A DNA stretch of 64,000 nucleotides from Stenotrophomonas pavanii (GCF_900101175.1 NZ_FNFQ01000008.1:62001-126000); one strand, 5' to 3'; shown: positions 27,946 through 37,557, counted from the first letter of the stretch. Made by a program: numbers and translations. Notes: generated by a model not told the origin, from the letters alone.

Positions 27946-29430
27946 ATGAACCGATTTGGATGGCTCGCCCTGTTGGCCTGCGCTGCGCCGGCGCACGCGG
28001 ACAACGCACTGCTGAGCGGCAGTTTCGTCCACGTCGGCTATTCGGCCAGCGATGAGCAACTGCCGGCGGCACAGCTGCCGATGTTCCTCGACGAGCTGCA
28101 GGATCTGGGCAATGACACGCTCATCATCGGCCAGACCCGCGCCACCCGGGCTGGCGTGGGCTGTGCCGGCAGTACGCAGGATTTCGAATGGATCGCCGGC
28201 TTCCCGGCCAAGCTGGGCACGGTGCTGGACGCCGCCGAAGCGCGTGGGATGAAAGTCGTGGTCGGCACCACCTACAGTTCGGGCCAGTGTGCGACGTTCT
28301 GGCAGGGATCGAATGCCGCAGCGGTGGCGCAGGATGCCGCGCAGTCGATGGCGCAGCTGGCCCAGCAGTACGCGGCGCATCCAGCATTCGCCGGCTGGTA
28401 CATCACCGATGAGCCCGCGCAGGTGCCGGCCGAGCGCGCGTCCTTCTACCGCGCGATCGTCTCCGCACTGAAGGCGGCAACGCCCTCCCGGCCGGTGATG
28501 GTGGCGCCCTACCTGGCATCCTCCAGCGTCGATCCGGCCAGTGTGGCCAGCGCTGCGCTGCGCTTCCGTGCGGCCACGGGCGTCGACGTGCAGATCTGGC
28601 AGGACGGCATCGGCGCGGCGCCGTACGCGAAACTGTTCCAGTGGGATCGACCCGGCTACAGCACCGAGCAGTACTACCAGGCCTTGTCGGCGCAGCTGGG
28701 GGCCAGTGGCCTGTGGGCCGACATCGAACTGTTCAACCATGGCAGCCCGCTGTTCCTGGACACCGGCAACGGCCTGTCCGGTGCCTACCGGCCGGCGTCG
28801 GTGCAGCGCATCAACCAGCAGTTGTGGAGTGCGCGCTCGGCTGGCAAGCGCGTTGCCTGGCTCAACCAGTACCACCTGTCCGAAGTGGTCGGCCCCGGCC
28901 AGGGCTACGGCGAGGCGCCGCGGATGATGAACACCTATCGCGGCTTGTATGGCCTGGGTGCGTCGTACATCGTCGATCCGCTGCAGACCACCTACCACTA
29001 CAGCGTGGCGCCGGCGGCCAGCTATCCCGACAGCAGCGGCCATGAGCTGTTCGACCGCCGTGTGGGCGACCCGCGCAATCCGATGGACGCGGGCTGGGTC
29101 GGCGTGCACGGCAACCTCAGCATCACCCTCGACCTCGGCCAGCGCCGGCGGGTGGACTGGATCGGCCTGCACACCATGACGCGCCCGGCCTGGGGCATCG
29201 TCACGCCGACATCGGTGGAGGTGATGTGCGCCGAGCCGGGAACTGCCGCCGTTTCGATCGGCGCGCTGTCGGCACCCTTCACCCAGGCCGGCGTGATGGG
29301 TTCGACCGAAGAGGAGTATGTACTCGGCAATGCAGTGCCGCTGGCCGCGCTATGCCGCACGCTGGAGCTGCGCGTGACCAACGGCAGCTGGACCTTCGTC
29401 AGCGAAATCGAGATGGCCGCCGAGCAGTAG
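27946..29430 (+). CDS. Exported DUF4434-like TIM-barrel protein with C-terminal beta domain
   Basis: A 494-aa precursor with signal peptide MNRFGWLALLACAAPAHA. Residues about 20-330 look like a (beta/alpha)8 glycoside-hydrolase-like barrel of the DUF4434 type (FLDELQDLGNDTLIIGQTRA, HPAFAGWYITDEPAQVPAER with an acidic pair, VDVQIWQDGIG, GLWADIELFNHG). The last ~130 residues (GNLSITLDLGQRRRVDWIG ... LELRVTNGSWTFVSEIEM) look like a discoidin-type carbohydrate-binding domain. A polysaccharide substrate is inferred but not shown. ATG 27946 has GGAAGGG upstream. Confidence 0.75.
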   Translation: MNRFGWLALLACAAPAHADNALLSGSFVHVGYSASDEQLPAAQLPMFLDELQDLGNDTLIIGQTRATRAGVGCAGSTQDFEWIAGFPAKLGTVLDAAEARGMKVVVGTTYSSGQCATFWQGSNAAAVAQDAAQSMAQLAQQYAAHPAFAGWYITDEPAQVPAERASFYRAIVSALKAATPSRPVMVAPYLASSSVDPASVASAALRFRAATGVDVQIWQDGIGAAPYAKLFQWDRPGYSTEQYYQALSAQLGASGLWADIELFNHGSPLFLDTGNGLSGAYRPASVQRINQQLWSARSAGKRVAWLNQYHLSEVVGPGQGYGEAPRMMNTYRGLYGLGASYIVDPLQTTYHYSVAPAASYPDSSGHELFDRRVGDPRNPMDAGWVGVHGNLSITLDLGQRRRVDWIGLHTMTRPAWGIVTPTSVEVMCAEPGTAAVSIGALSAPFTQAGVMGSTEEEYVLGNAVPLAALCRTLELRVTNGSWTFVSEIEMAAEQ

Positions 29431-29434
29431 CGCC

Positions 29435-29899
29435 TCAGCGCCGGCGCGCGTCCTGCAGGCGCTGGGTGAAGGGGCGCTGTTCGAGCGCGGCAAGCGCTTC
29501 GCGCAGCACCTGCTCCAGCGACTGCCCCAGATCGGCATCGAGGCTGCGCGCCGCACGCGCGGTGGCCTGCCATTGCGCCTGCAGCGCAGGCAGCGCCCGC
29601 TGCGCGCGCGGGCTCAGCTGCAGGATGCGTTCGCGCCCATCCTCGCCGTTGGCGGCGTGCAGCCAACCGTCGCGCAACATCGCCGCCACCGTCTGGCTGA
29701 GCGCCGAATGGCTGAGCCCGCAGGCCAGTGCCAGGTCCTTGATCCGGCAGGGGCCCTGTGCCATCAGCGTGCGCAGTACCGGCGTGTAGCGGGGGCGGTA
29801 GTCCAGCTGCAGGTCCCGGTAGGCCTGCTCCACCGCAGGGTCCAGCTGGTCGAGCAGGGCGCGCAGCAGGGTGCCCAGCGTGGCGTGTTGGAGATCCAT
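29435..29899 (-). CDS. MarR family transcriptional regulator
   Basis: A 154-aa winged-helix protein. The DNA-binding part is PVLRTLMAQGPCRIKDLALA, CGLSHSALSQTVAAMLRDGW and a wing containing DGRERILQLSPRA. It is divergent from an exported S41 peptidase gene, with a palindrome in the 49-bp gap. It probably controls that gene and itself; the ligand is unknown. ATG 29899 gives MDLQHATLG. Confidence 0.9.
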   Translation of the reverse strand: MDLQHATLGTLLRALLDQLDPAVEQAYRDLQLDYRPRYTPVLRTLMAQGPCRIKDLALACGLSHSALSQTVAAMLRDGWLHAANGEDGRERILQLSPRAQRALPALQAQWQATARAARSLDADLGQSLEQVLREALAALEQRPFTQRLQDARRR

Positions 29900-29911
29900 G
29901 ACCCGGATGAT

Positions 29912-29927
29912 ATATAAGCACTTACAT
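29912..29927. promoter_or_regulatory. Candidate MarR operator
   Basis: ATATAAGCACTTACAT is an imperfect palindrome with the perfect core TAAG-CA-CTTA. It lies in a short A+T-rich gap between the MarR gene and the peptidase gene, as expected for a shared operator/promoter. Confidence 0.55.
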
Positions 29928-29948
29928 ATCTTCAATGCGGGGTGGGGC

Positions 29949-30860
29949 ATGGCGTTCTCCTGGATGCTCGGTGCGCTGCTGGGCGCGGCCTGCCCGGCGC
30001 AGGATGCGGTGCTGCAGGCGGCGGCCAGCGCCGTGCAGGCGCAGTACCTGGACGAGGCGGAGGGCGCCCGTATCGCCGATGCCCTGCGCACCTGGGCGGC
30101 GCAGCAGCGCTATGCGGGCAGCTGTGCCGATCCTGTGGCCTTCAGTGCACGCCTGAACCAGGACCTGGACCGCTTCGACGGCCACTTCCACGTTGAACGC
30201 GTGGACGCGGCGGCCGGCCAGGACGACTGGCTGATGGCCTGGCGAGCCGATGCCCGCGGCGATGGTGCCGGCGTGCGCGAGGTCCGGGTGTTGGAGGGCA
30301 ACGTCGGCTACCTGCGGCTGAGCACCTTCTATCCGCTGGATCTGGCCCGGCCGAAGCTCGCAGCGGCCTTCACACTGCTGGCCGACACCGATGGGCTGGT
30401 GCTGGACCTGCGCCAGAACGGGGGCGGCGACGACGGCAGCGCGGACCTGCTGGTACGCACGTTGCTGGACACGAAGATCGACGCGGTGCAGCAGCTGGAC
30501 CGGCGCGGCCGGCGCACGCCGGTGCCGCTGCCTCCGACGAGCCTGCCCGCGTACCTGAAACCGCTGGTGGTGCTGATCGACCGCCGCACCGGCTCGGCGG
30601 CCGAGTTCGTTGCCTATTCACTGCAGGCGTTGGGCCGTGCCCGCATCGTCGGCGCGCGGAGCGGCGGTGCCGCGCATATGTTTGGTGATCCTGTGCTGCT
30701 GCCCGATGGCTATCAGATCAGCATTCCCGACCGGCAACCGATCAACCTGCGCACCGGCGGCAACTGGGAACGAACCGGCGTAAGGCCCGATATTGCTGGC
30801 GGCGACGACCCGCTGTTCATCGCACGGCAACTGCTGGCGCCTGCAAAGTCGTCACGATGA
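29949..30860 (+). CDS. S41 family peptidase-like protein
   Basis: A 303-aa protein with a hydrophobic start (MAFSWMLGALLGAACP) suggesting export. The tail-specific protease/IRBP fold is shown by GLVLDLRQNGGGDDGSADLL, the nucleophile region DRRTGSAAEFVAYSLQ (Ser of TGSAAE), and IVGARSGGAAHMF. There is no PDZ domain, so it is close to the IRBP/TPR-like S41 group. Expression is probably under the divergent MarR gene. The substrate is unknown. Confidence 0.82.
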   Translation: MAFSWMLGALLGAACPAQDAVLQAAASAVQAQYLDEAEGARIADALRTWAAQQRYAGSCADPVAFSARLNQDLDRFDGHFHVERVDAAAGQDDWLMAWRADARGDGAGVREVRVLEGNVGYLRLSTFYPLDLARPKLAAAFTLLADTDGLVLDLRQNGGGDDGSADLLVRTLLDTKIDAVQQLDRRGRRTPVPLPPTSLPAYLKPLVVLIDRRTGSAAEFVAYSLQALGRARIVGARSGGAAHMFGDPVLLPDGYQISIPDRQPINLRTGGNWERTGVRPDIAGGDDPLFIARQLLAPAKSSR

Positions 30861-30949
30861 ACGCAGCATTGCGTGGCCATGCTCTCGCAGACGCGCGGAT
30901 GCGTGCCTAGAATCGAAGCATCCCGGTAGTTCCCGGGCGCTTCGAGTGA

Positions 30950-31855
30950 ATGGACTCAATGAAGATTCTGTTGACCGGCAGTTCCGGGCGCATCGGGCGC
31001 GCGATCTTCGGTGCGCTGGCGGCCACCCACGAGGTGGTGGGCCTGGACCGCAGCCCGTTCGCGACCACGCGCATCGTTGCCGATGTCACCGATCGCCAGG
31101 CCGTCGCGCGTGCGGTTCGCGGCGTGGACGCGGTCATCCATACCGCGGCCCTGCATGCCCCGCATGTCGGCCTGGTGCCGGATACGGTGTTCCAGCAGAT
31201 CAATGTGGAGGCCACCGCACACCTGCTGCAGGCGGCGCGCGACGCCGGTGCACGGCGCTTCGTGCTGACCAGCACCACCGCCCTGTACGGCCACGCGGTG
31301 GTGGCCGGCGGCTGCCGTTGGATCGACGAAGACACCGAACCGCTGCCGCGCACGATCTACCACCGCACCAAGCTGCAGGCCGAGACCCTGGCCGAAGCCG
31401 CTGCCGCGCCGGGCTTCAGCGTTCGCGTGCTGCGCATGGGCCGCTGTTTCCCCGAGCCGCCCGAACGCATGGCAATGTTCCGCCTGCATCGCGGCATCGA
31501 CGCGCGCGATGTGGCCAGCGCACATGCCGCGCTGCTGCTTGACCACGACGGCACAGGGTTCGCACGCTACCTCGCCTGTGCGCCGACGCCGTTCCGCCGC
31601 GAGGACTGCCTGGAACTGGCCACCCATCCGCGCAGCGTGCTGGCCCGCCGCGCACCGCAGCTGCTGGCCGAGTTCGAGCGCCGTGGCTGGCCATTGCCAT
31701 TGAGCATCGACCGCGTCTACGACAGTGCCCGCCTGCGCAGCGTGCTGGGCTGGCAGCCGAGCTTCGGGCCGGACGAGGTGCTGCAGCAGTACGCCGTCGG
31801 CAGCATCGAGGTACTGCCGCGCGCGCAGTGGCTCAAGGACCGCGTGGCCGAATGA
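30950..31855 (+). CDS. NAD(P)-dependent epimerase/dehydratase family protein
   Basis: A 301-aa extended short-chain dehydrogenase. The dinucleotide-binding TGSSGRIGRAIFG is near residue 9. The catalytic pattern is Ser/Thr in LTSTTALYG and YHRTK as YxxxK. The substrate could be a nucleotide sugar or a small carbonyl compound. Starts at ATG 30950 or ATG 30959 are both possible. Confidence 0.87.
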   Translation: MDSMKILLTGSSGRIGRAIFGALAATHEVVGLDRSPFATTRIVADVTDRQAVARAVRGVDAVIHTAALHAPHVGLVPDTVFQQINVEATAHLLQAARDAGARRFVLTSTTALYGHAVVAGGCRWIDEDTEPLPRTIYHRTKLQAETLAEAAAAPGFSVRVLRMGRCFPEPPERMAMFRLHRGIDARDVASAHAALLLDHDGTGFARYLACAPTPFRREDCLELATHPRSVLARRAPQLLAEFERRGWPLPLSIDRVYDSARLRSVLGWQPSFGPDEVLQQYAVGSIEVLPRAQWLKDRVAE

Positions 31856-31922
31856 AGGCGTCGGCAGGGACGGGCCGCTGACCCGACCCTGAGCAGATTC
31901 AGGAATATCCAGGCGGGTTGCC

Positions 31923-31949
31923 TCAACCTCGTTGGCGGGCGGCCGCTAA
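31923..31949 (+). promoter_or_regulatory. Candidate sigma-28 (FliA) promoter of the chemoreceptor
   Basis: TCAACCTC (31923-31930), 11-bp spacer, GCCGCTAA (31942-31949). The -10 matches the FliA consensus GCCGATAA at 7 of 8 positions with the correct spacing. The -35 is weaker (TCAA versus TAAA). It lies about 118 nt before the chemoreceptor start, and chemoreceptor genes are often FliA-dependent. Confidence 0.45.
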
Positions 31950-32066
31950 CCCGGTGCGCTTCCAGCGCCGGGGCCCCCCGGCGGCCGGTGGCCTGCGCGA
32001 CGGATCGCGCGCCTGCGCGGTGCCCTCGGGGTGCCGGTCGTCCTGAACTGCCTTGTGGACCCTCCC

Positions 32067-34598
32067 ATGCCTTCTTCCCGTTCCGCCGCTGCCCGCCGCC
32101 CGGGCAGCATCGCCCACAAGCTGATGCTGGGCACCGCCGCCATCGCACTGCTGTGCTTCGGCCTGACCGCGTTCCTGATCTATCGCCAGGCCAGCACCAG
32201 CCTGATCAATGCCTCGCGGCAGACCATGACCAGCGAGGCGACCGCCGAGGCGCGCCAGGTAGCGGCCGATCTGGGCACCGCCTTCGCCAGCAACGATGCC
32301 ATGGTTGAAAGCGTGCTGGCCCAGCGCGCCCGTGGTGACGTGCCCGACCGCGCCAGCCTGGCGGCGGTGCTCGGCGAGCAGCTGCGCAGCCATCCCGAAT
32401 GGCTGGGCAAGAGCACCATGTGGGAGGCCGATGCCTTCGACGGCAAGGATGCCGAGTTCGTCAACACCGAGGCGCACGATGCCACCGGCCGCTACATGAG
32501 CTACTGGGCCTGGCAGGAGGGCAAGCCGCAGCAGTCGGTGATGACTGATTACACCGAGACCGCCAGCGGATCGGGTGACTGGTACATGGGGCCCAGCCGC
32601 GACAAGCTGCCAAAAGTCAGTGAACCGTATGCCTATGACATCGCCGGGCAGCAGGTGCTGATGAGCACGCTGAGCACGCCGATCATCGAGAACGGCAGGT
32701 TCCTGGGTGTGTTCACCGTCGACTTCTCGCTGGCAGCGTTGCAGAAGCACCTGGCCACGCTGAAGCCGATGGGGGCCGGTCGTGTCGAACTGCTCTCGCC
32801 CAAGGGCGTGGTGCTGGCCTCGGCCAATGCCGCCGAGATCGGCAAGCCGCGCAGTGATGCATTGACCCGCAGCATGCTGGCCGAGATTGCCGCCGACCGC
32901 CCGTTCGAGGCCTTCAGCCCCGATGCGGCCGGCAACGTGCGCGTGTATGTGCCGCTGCGCGTGGGCGACGCCCCGCAGCGCTTCGCGCTGGGCGTGGTGG
33001 TGCCGCACGCGGTGATCGTGGCAGAAGCGCGCCAGCTGCTGTGGCTGACCCTGCTGGTCGGCGTGGTCGCCGCGCTGACCCTCAGCGCCGGCGTGTATGT
33101 GCTGCTGCGCCGCCTGGCGATCCGTCCGCTGGCCGAAGCCGTGCGCGTGGCCGGTGACGTCGCGGCCGGCAAGCTGGACAGCGCGCTGCCGGCGCGCAGC
33201 AATGACGAAGTGGGGCGGCTGCTGGACGCGATGCAGGGCATGCGCGGCCAGCTGCAGTCGGTGATGGCTGCGCAGGCCGAAATGGCGCGCCGCCACGATG
33301 CCGGTGAACTCAGCTACCGTATGGATGCGGCAGCGTTCCCGGGCGAATATGGCCGCATGGTGGCCGACAGCAACCAGCTGGTGGCCTCCAGCAACGCCGT
33401 CACCCAGCGCCTGGTGGACGTCATGCAGCGTTATGCCGTGGGCGACCTCAGTGTGGACATGGAAGCGCTGCCGGGCGAGAAGGCGGTGTTCACCGCCGCA
33501 ATGGCAACCACCAAGCACAACCTGGCCGCGATCAACGAGCAGATCCAGCAGCTGGCCGCTGCGGCGGCCGCCGGTGATTTCGCGGTGCGCGGTGATGCGC
33601 TGCGCTTCGACCATGACTTCCGCCGCATGGTCGAAACCCTGAACACCATGATGGAGGTGAGCGACCACAACCTGGCTGCGCTGTCCACGCTGCTGCGCGC
33701 GATCGCCGCCGGTGACCTCAGCACCCGCATGCAGGGGGACTTCCACGGGGTGTTCGCGGTGATGCGCGACGATGCCAACAGCACCGTGCAGCAGCTGACC
33801 CAGATCGTTGGCCAGATCCAGCAGTCGGCGGCCAGCATCCGCCTGGCCGCCGGTGAGATCGCGGCCGGCAACAGCGACCTGTCGCGCCGCACCGAACAGC
33901 AGGCGGCCAACCTGGAAGAAACGGCTGCGTCGATGGAAGAGCTGACCTCGACCGTGCGCCAGAATGCCGAGCATGCGCTGCAGGCCAACACCCTCGCCGG
34001 TTCCGCGGCGGGCGTGGCCAGCGAAGGCGGGCAGGTGGTCAGCCAGGTGGTGCACACCATGGAACAGATCGAAGCGTCCTCGCAGCGCATTGCCGAAATC
34101 ATCTCGGTGATCGATGGCATTGCATTCCAGACCAACATCCTGGCGCTGAACGCAGCAGTGGAAGCGGCGCGCGCCGGTGAGCAGGGCCGTGGCTTCGCCG
34201 TGGTCGCCAGTGAAGTGCGCGCGCTGGCGCAGCGCTCGGCAGGTGCCGCGAAGGAGATCAAGGCGCTGATCGACGCCTCGGTGGCCCAGGTCGGTGCCGG
34301 CGCGCAGCTGGTACACGGCGCGGGGCGCACCATGCAGGACATCGTCGGCCAGGTCGGTCGGGTCAACGAGATCATGGCCGAGATCTCGGCCGCCTCGCGC
34401 GAGCAGTCGGCCGGCATCGAGCAGGTCAACCAGACCGTGGTGCAGATGGACGAAACCACCCAGCAGAACGCCGCGCTGGTGGAGGAAGCCAGTGCCGCCG
34501 CGCGTGCGATGGAGGAGCAGGCCGAGCAGCTGGCGGTGGCGGTGTCGCGCTTCCGGCTGCAGGCCGAGCCGGCGGTCGTGGCACGCCGCGCGGCCTGA
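32067..34598 (+). CDS. Methyl-accepting chemotaxis protein
   Basis: An 843-aa chemoreceptor. TM1 is at about 20-40. A periplasmic Cache-type sensor follows ([46 protein letters not shown]). TM2 is at about 322-346, then a HAMP domain. Further HAMP-like segments each with a GD-L/F turn ([40 protein letters not shown]) suggest a poly-HAMP stalk. The MCP signalling tip is [20 protein letters not shown]. No CheR-binding pentapeptide is seen at the C-terminus. ATG 32067 is chosen; GTG 32031 is in frame upstream. Confidence 0.95.
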   Translation: MPSSRSAAARRPGSIAHKLMLGTAAIALLCFGLTAFLIYRQASTSLINASRQTMTSEATAEARQVAADLGTAFASNDAMVESVLAQRARGDVPDRASLAAVLGEQLRSHPEWLGKSTMWEADAFDGKDAEFVNTEAHDATGRYMSYWAWQEGKPQQSVMTDYTETASGSGDWYMGPSRDKLPKVSEPYAYDIAGQQVLMSTLSTPIIENGRFLGVFTVDFSLAALQKHLATLKPMGAGRVELLSPKGVVLASANAAEIGKPRSDALTRSMLAEIAADRPFEAFSPDAAGNVRVYVPLRVGDAPQRFALGVVVPHAVIVAEARQLLWLTLLVGVVAALTLSAGVYVLLRRLAIRPLAEAVRVAGDVAAGKLDSALPARSNDEVGRLLDAMQGMRGQLQSVMAAQAEMARRHDAGELSYRMDAAAFPGEYGRMVADSNQLVASSNAVTQRLVDVMQRYAVGDLSVDMEALPGEKAVFTAAMATTKHNLAAINEQIQQLAAAAAAGDFAVRGDALRFDHDFRRMVETLNTMMEVSDHNLAALSTLLRAIAAGDLSTRMQGDFHGVFAVMRDDANSTVQQLTQIVGQIQQSAASIRLAAGEIAAGNSDLSRRTEQQAANLEETAASMEELTSTVRQNAEHALQANTLAGSAAGVASEGGQVVSQVVHTMEQIEASSQRIAEIISVIDGIAFQTNILALNAAVEAARAGEQGRGFAVVASEVRALAQRSAGAAKEIKALIDASVAQVGAGAQLVHGAGRTMQDIVGQVGRVNEIMAEISAASREQSAGIEQVNQTVVQMDETTQQNAALVEEASAAARAMEEQAEQLAVAVSRFRLQAEPAVVARRAA

Positions 34599-34611
34599 TC
34601 GCACAAATGAA

Positions 34612-34635
34612 GACGCCCGGCGGGGGCCGGGCGTC
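34612..34635 (+). terminator. Terminator-like hairpin after the chemoreceptor
   Basis: A perfect 10-bp stem GACGCCCGGC/GCCGGGCGTC with a GGGG loop lies 13 nt after the stop. The following sequence has only a weak T content, so termination may be inefficient. Confidence 0.5.
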
Positions 34636-34676
34636 GGTTGCATCCTTGCCGCGCATCCCTGCGCCGGTCTGATGGC

Positions 34677-35063
34677 TTAGAACATTCCTTCAAACGGGTT
34701 CCAGCTGGCGCGACCCTCCACCTTCTCCAGGTAGTAGCTGTAGTTGGTGCTGGAGGCGACCAGCAGATTCATCGCGATGAACAGCATGCGCCCGACGACG
34801 TCGGGAAGGAACATGCTGATGATGGCCAGCGCGATGTTGATGCCGATGACCACCAGCGCCTTGCGCCACATGCCCAGGATCAACAGGTAGATCGCACCGA
34901 AGAACAACGCGAAGAAGTTCAGGTTGATCTTCAGGCGGTCACCGAACGACAGCGCCTTCCAGGCCTGCTTGAAACCGGGATTCTTGGGGGCGCCATGCTG
35001 GCGGAAGAAGTTGAAGCGGAACTGCCACTTCGGGCTGAACTGGGACAGGTCAGTGGTATTCAT
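34677..35063 (-). CDS. DUF2628 family membrane protein
   Basis: A 128-aa protein with an aromatic/basic N-terminal region (PKWQFRFNFFRQHG, GDRLKINLNFFALFFGAIYL) and three or so hydrophobic helices. This is the DUF2628 layout, seen in small inner-membrane proteins of unknown function. ATG 35063 gives MNTTDLSQF. A LacI-type palindrome lies 22 nt upstream of the start. Confidence 0.78.
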   Translation of the reverse strand: MNTTDLSQFSPKWQFRFNFFRQHGAPKNPGFKQAWKALSFGDRLKINLNFFALFFGAIYLLILGMWRKALVVIGINIALAIISMFLPDVVGRMLFIAMNLLVASSTNYSYYLEKVEGRASWNPFEGMF

Positions 35064-35084
35064 TTTGGGGAAACATCCCTGTGA

Positions 35085-35096
35085 GAAAACGTTTTC
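35085..35096 (-). promoter_or_regulatory. LacI-type operator-like palindrome
   Basis: GAAAACGTTTTC is a perfect 12-bp palindrome with a central CG, the form bound by LacI/GalR-family regulators. It is just upstream of the DUF2628 gene. No LacI gene is in the window. Confidence 0.35.
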
Positions 35097-35280
35097 ATGA
35101 TAAGGCAAGTCCTATTCAGGATCCAAGGGCTGCCGTCAAAAATGTGACGCGTTCCGTGTTCCACGTCGTGCGCCCGGGTGCCGCATCGTCACCCGCCTGC
35201 CTCGTTTTTGAGTTAGGGTGCGCAGTTCCGCTGCCGCCCCGGTTGGACCCGTGCGGCGGCGGGATGTCCATGGAGGTTGC

Positions 35281-35451
35281 ATGACCACACCTGCTACACC
35301 GGAAAACGCACCGGGACCGGTGCTCCTGCCGACACCTGAAGTGGTGCAGGCACAACAACTGCTCGCACGCCAGCAACTGGCGGTGGCGATGGACCGTGCA
35401 CGCACGGCCGCCACGCGCGACGCGGCACCGGCCGCGCTGGAAAGCGAGTAA
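35281..35451 (+). CDS. Small hypothetical protein (56 aa)
   Basis: An Ala-rich polar protein beginning MTTPATPENAPGPVLLPTP, with a helical segment EVVQAQQLLARQQLAVAMDR. GGAGGT lies a few nt before the ATG, which supports translation. No signal peptide, membrane helix or known family. A 12-bp hairpin follows. Confidence 0.5.
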   Translation: MTTPATPENAPGPVLLPTPEVVQAQQLLARQQLAVAMDRARTAATRDAAPAALESE

Positions 35452-35465
35452 CCCGCAACACCGTC

Positions 35466-35494
35466 GATCGCGCTGGCAGGTCGCCAGCGCGATC
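35466..35494. terminator. Perfect 12-bp hairpin between convergent genes
   Basis: GATCGCGCTGGC (35466-35477) pairs perfectly with GCCAGCGCGATC (35483-35494) around a 5-nt loop. It lies between the small hypothetical gene and the convergent receptor gene. There is no U-tract on either side, so termination is only inferred. Confidence 0.4.
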
Positions 35495-35511
35495 ACGGCG
35501 CGCGCCGCCGG

Positions 35512-37557
35512 TCAGAACCGTGCGGTCATGCTGAGGAAGTAGCTGCGCCCGGCGACGAAGTAGTCGGTGGAGCCCTCTGCATACAGCTTCTTGTCCGCCA
35601 GGTTGCTGACGCCACCGCGCAGGGTCAGCACCTCGTTGACGTTCCATGCCGCGGTCAGGTCATACAGGGTGTAGGCCTTGAGGAAGGTCGTGGCGGTGCC
35701 GGCCTGCCTGCCGGTGTACTGCGCCGACAGGCTGCTGGAGAACACCGTGCCGGGCGTCCAGTCCAGCGACGAATAGCCGGAGAATTCCGGCGTATCGATC
35801 AGGTCGCGGCCGGTGGTCAGGTTCCTGGCTTCCTTCATCCAGGTCGCCGACGTGCGCCAGCGCCACTGCTCGCCGAAGCGGACGTTGAAATTGCCTTCCA
35901 TGCCACTGGTGCGCGCGCGCTGCACGTTGCTCATGCGCGTCCACCAGAGGCCGTTGAACAGGCCCAGGGGCGCGTACTCGATCTTGTTGCGGAAGTCGGT
36001 ATGGAAATAGGTCACCCCGGCATCGATCAGGTCATTGTCGAAGCTGATGCCGATCTCGCGGTTGGTGCTGGTTTCCGGATCCAGGTCCGGGTTGCCGGCC
36101 ATGTAACAGCCGCCGCGGGTATAGCCCAGCGGGATCAGCGAGGTGCAGCCGCGGCCGCCGGACTGGGTAGCCGCGCTGGCTGAGTTCTCGGTCAGGCTGG
36201 GCGCGCGGAAGCCCTTGGAGACACCACCGCGGATCGTCCATTGTTCGGCCGGGTGCCAGACCAGGTAAGCACGCGGGCTGACGTGGCCGCCGAACTGCGG
36301 GTGATGGTCCAGGCGCGCGCCCACGGTGAGGGCGAGGGTGCGGTGCAGCTTCAGTTCGTCCTCGACGAACAGCGCCCAGGTATCCACGTCCAGATTGGAG
36401 CCGCTCACCGCGTTGCCGGCGTAGTCGATCGGCGCGCGGCCGATGGTGTCGGTGTTGGTCAGCTGCTGGCGCTTCCACTGCCCACCCGCCGCGAACTGAT
36501 GTTCAACGCCCAGGGTGAATGGCGTGGTCAGGCTGCCTTCGATGATCGTATCGGTGGCCTCGGAACGGCCGGTGGCACCAATGTCGTTCGTGTATTCGGT
36601 CCAGTACGCGCTGAGCCTGGAGGTGCCGAAGCGCCACCTGCCATCGTGGTTGAGCGCCAGCGAGCTGCGCTTGAGCTCACTGGCACCCCAGGCCCCTTCG
36701 TCCTGCTTTTCCAGCGACGCATCGATGAAGGCCTGCTGCACGCCATGGCCCGCCTCCAGCGACAACGCCTGTGCGTCGCTGAGCGTCCACTGCAGCAGGG
36801 CATCGACATTGCGGTCCTTCTCGCCGGCGTAGGCGTTGCCATAGACGCCGCCGTTGGACCGGTCCGAATCACGGCGCATGCTGTTGGCACCGATGCGCAG
36901 GCCGAAGCGCTCGCCCAGCGGGCCGGAGAAGGTCGCGCCGATCTGCTGGGTATCGCCGCGCTTGCTGTCACCGGGGCGGGTAAGGCTGTGGGTGGCGCTG
37001 CCAGTCCAGGCGTCGCCGATGCGCCGGGTGATGATGTTGATCACCCCGCCCATGGCGTCGGAGCCGTACAGCGAGGACATCGGTCCACGTACCACTTCGA
37101 TGCGCTCGATCTGCTCGGGCGCGATCCAGTTCAGGTCCTGGCGGCCGAGATCGGGGCGGTAGTGGGTCGAGGCCGAGCTGCCCATGCGCTTGCCGTCCAC
37201 CAGCACCAGCGTGTAGTTGGACGGCATGCCGCGCAGCTTGATCTTGGACTGCTCGCCGACCGCACTGAGGCCACCGGTCACCCCCGGAACACGGCTGAGC
37301 AGGGTGGCCAGGTCGGGCACCGGCTGGCGCTCGATGTCCTCGCGGCTGATCACGCTGATGCTGGCCGGGGCATCCTTGATCCACTGCTGGCTGCCGGAGG
37401 CGGTGACCACCACGGCGTCCAGGTCCTGGGGGGAGGCCTCGGCGCTGGCCTCGGCGGCGGCCAGGACGGGCAGGGCCAGCAGGCAGGCGGTGGCCAGGGC
37501 GCTGGCCAGGCGGGTGCGCGGCAGGCGCGCGCGGGGGGAACGGGACGGCAGGGACAT
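35512..37557 (-). CDS. TonB-dependent siderophore receptor, FepA/PfeA-like
   Basis: A 681-aa outer-membrane receptor. Signal peptide about residues 1-36. TonB-box-like DLDAVVVTASG follows, then a plug domain with SEQSKIKLRGMPSNYTLVLVDG-type sequence and RIEVVRGPMSSLYGSDAMGG. The 22-strand barrel ends with YFLSMTARF (terminal Phe). The plug and barrel resemble catecholate receptors such as FepA. A Fur-box-like site lies 158 nt upstream, which fits iron control. ATG 37557 has GGAAG upstream; ATG 37569 is in frame but lacks a ribosome-binding site. Confidence 0.9.
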   Translation of the reverse strand: MSLPSRSPRARLPRTRLASALATACLLALPVLAAAEASAEASPQDLDAVVVTASGSQQWIKDAPASISVISREDIERQPVPDLATLLSRVPGVTGGLSAVGEQSKIKLRGMPSNYTLVLVDGKRMGSSASTHYRPDLGRQDLNWIAPEQIERIEVVRGPMSSLYGSDAMGGVINIITRRIGDAWTGSATHSLTRPGDSKRGDTQQIGATFSGPLGERFGLRIGANSMRRDSDRSNGGVYGNAYAGEKDRNVDALLQWTLSDAQALSLEAGHGVQQAFIDASLEKQDEGAWGASELKRSSLALNHDGRWRFGTSRLSAYWTEYTNDIGATGRSEATDTIIEGSLTTPFTLGVEHQFAAGGQWKRQQLTNTDTIGRAPIDYAGNAVSGSNLDVDTWALFVEDELKLHRTLALTVGARLDHHPQFGGHVSPRAYLVWHPAEQWTIRGGVSKGFRAPSLTENSASAATQSGGRGCTSLIPLGYTRGGCYMAGNPDLDPETSTNREIGISFDNDLIDAGVTYFHTDFRNKIEYAPLGLFNGLWWTRMSNVQRARTSGMEGNFNVRFGEQWRWRTSATWMKEARNLTTGRDLIDTPEFSGYSSLDWTPGTVFSSSLSAQYTGRQAGTATTFLKAYTLYDLTAAWNVNEVLTLRGGVSNLADKKLYAEGSTDYFVAGRSYFLSMTARF

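Noticed and set aside
30950..31855. Assigning a specific sugar epimerase function (for example GalE)
   Set aside because: Only general short-chain dehydrogenase motifs are visible. The substrate cannot be told.
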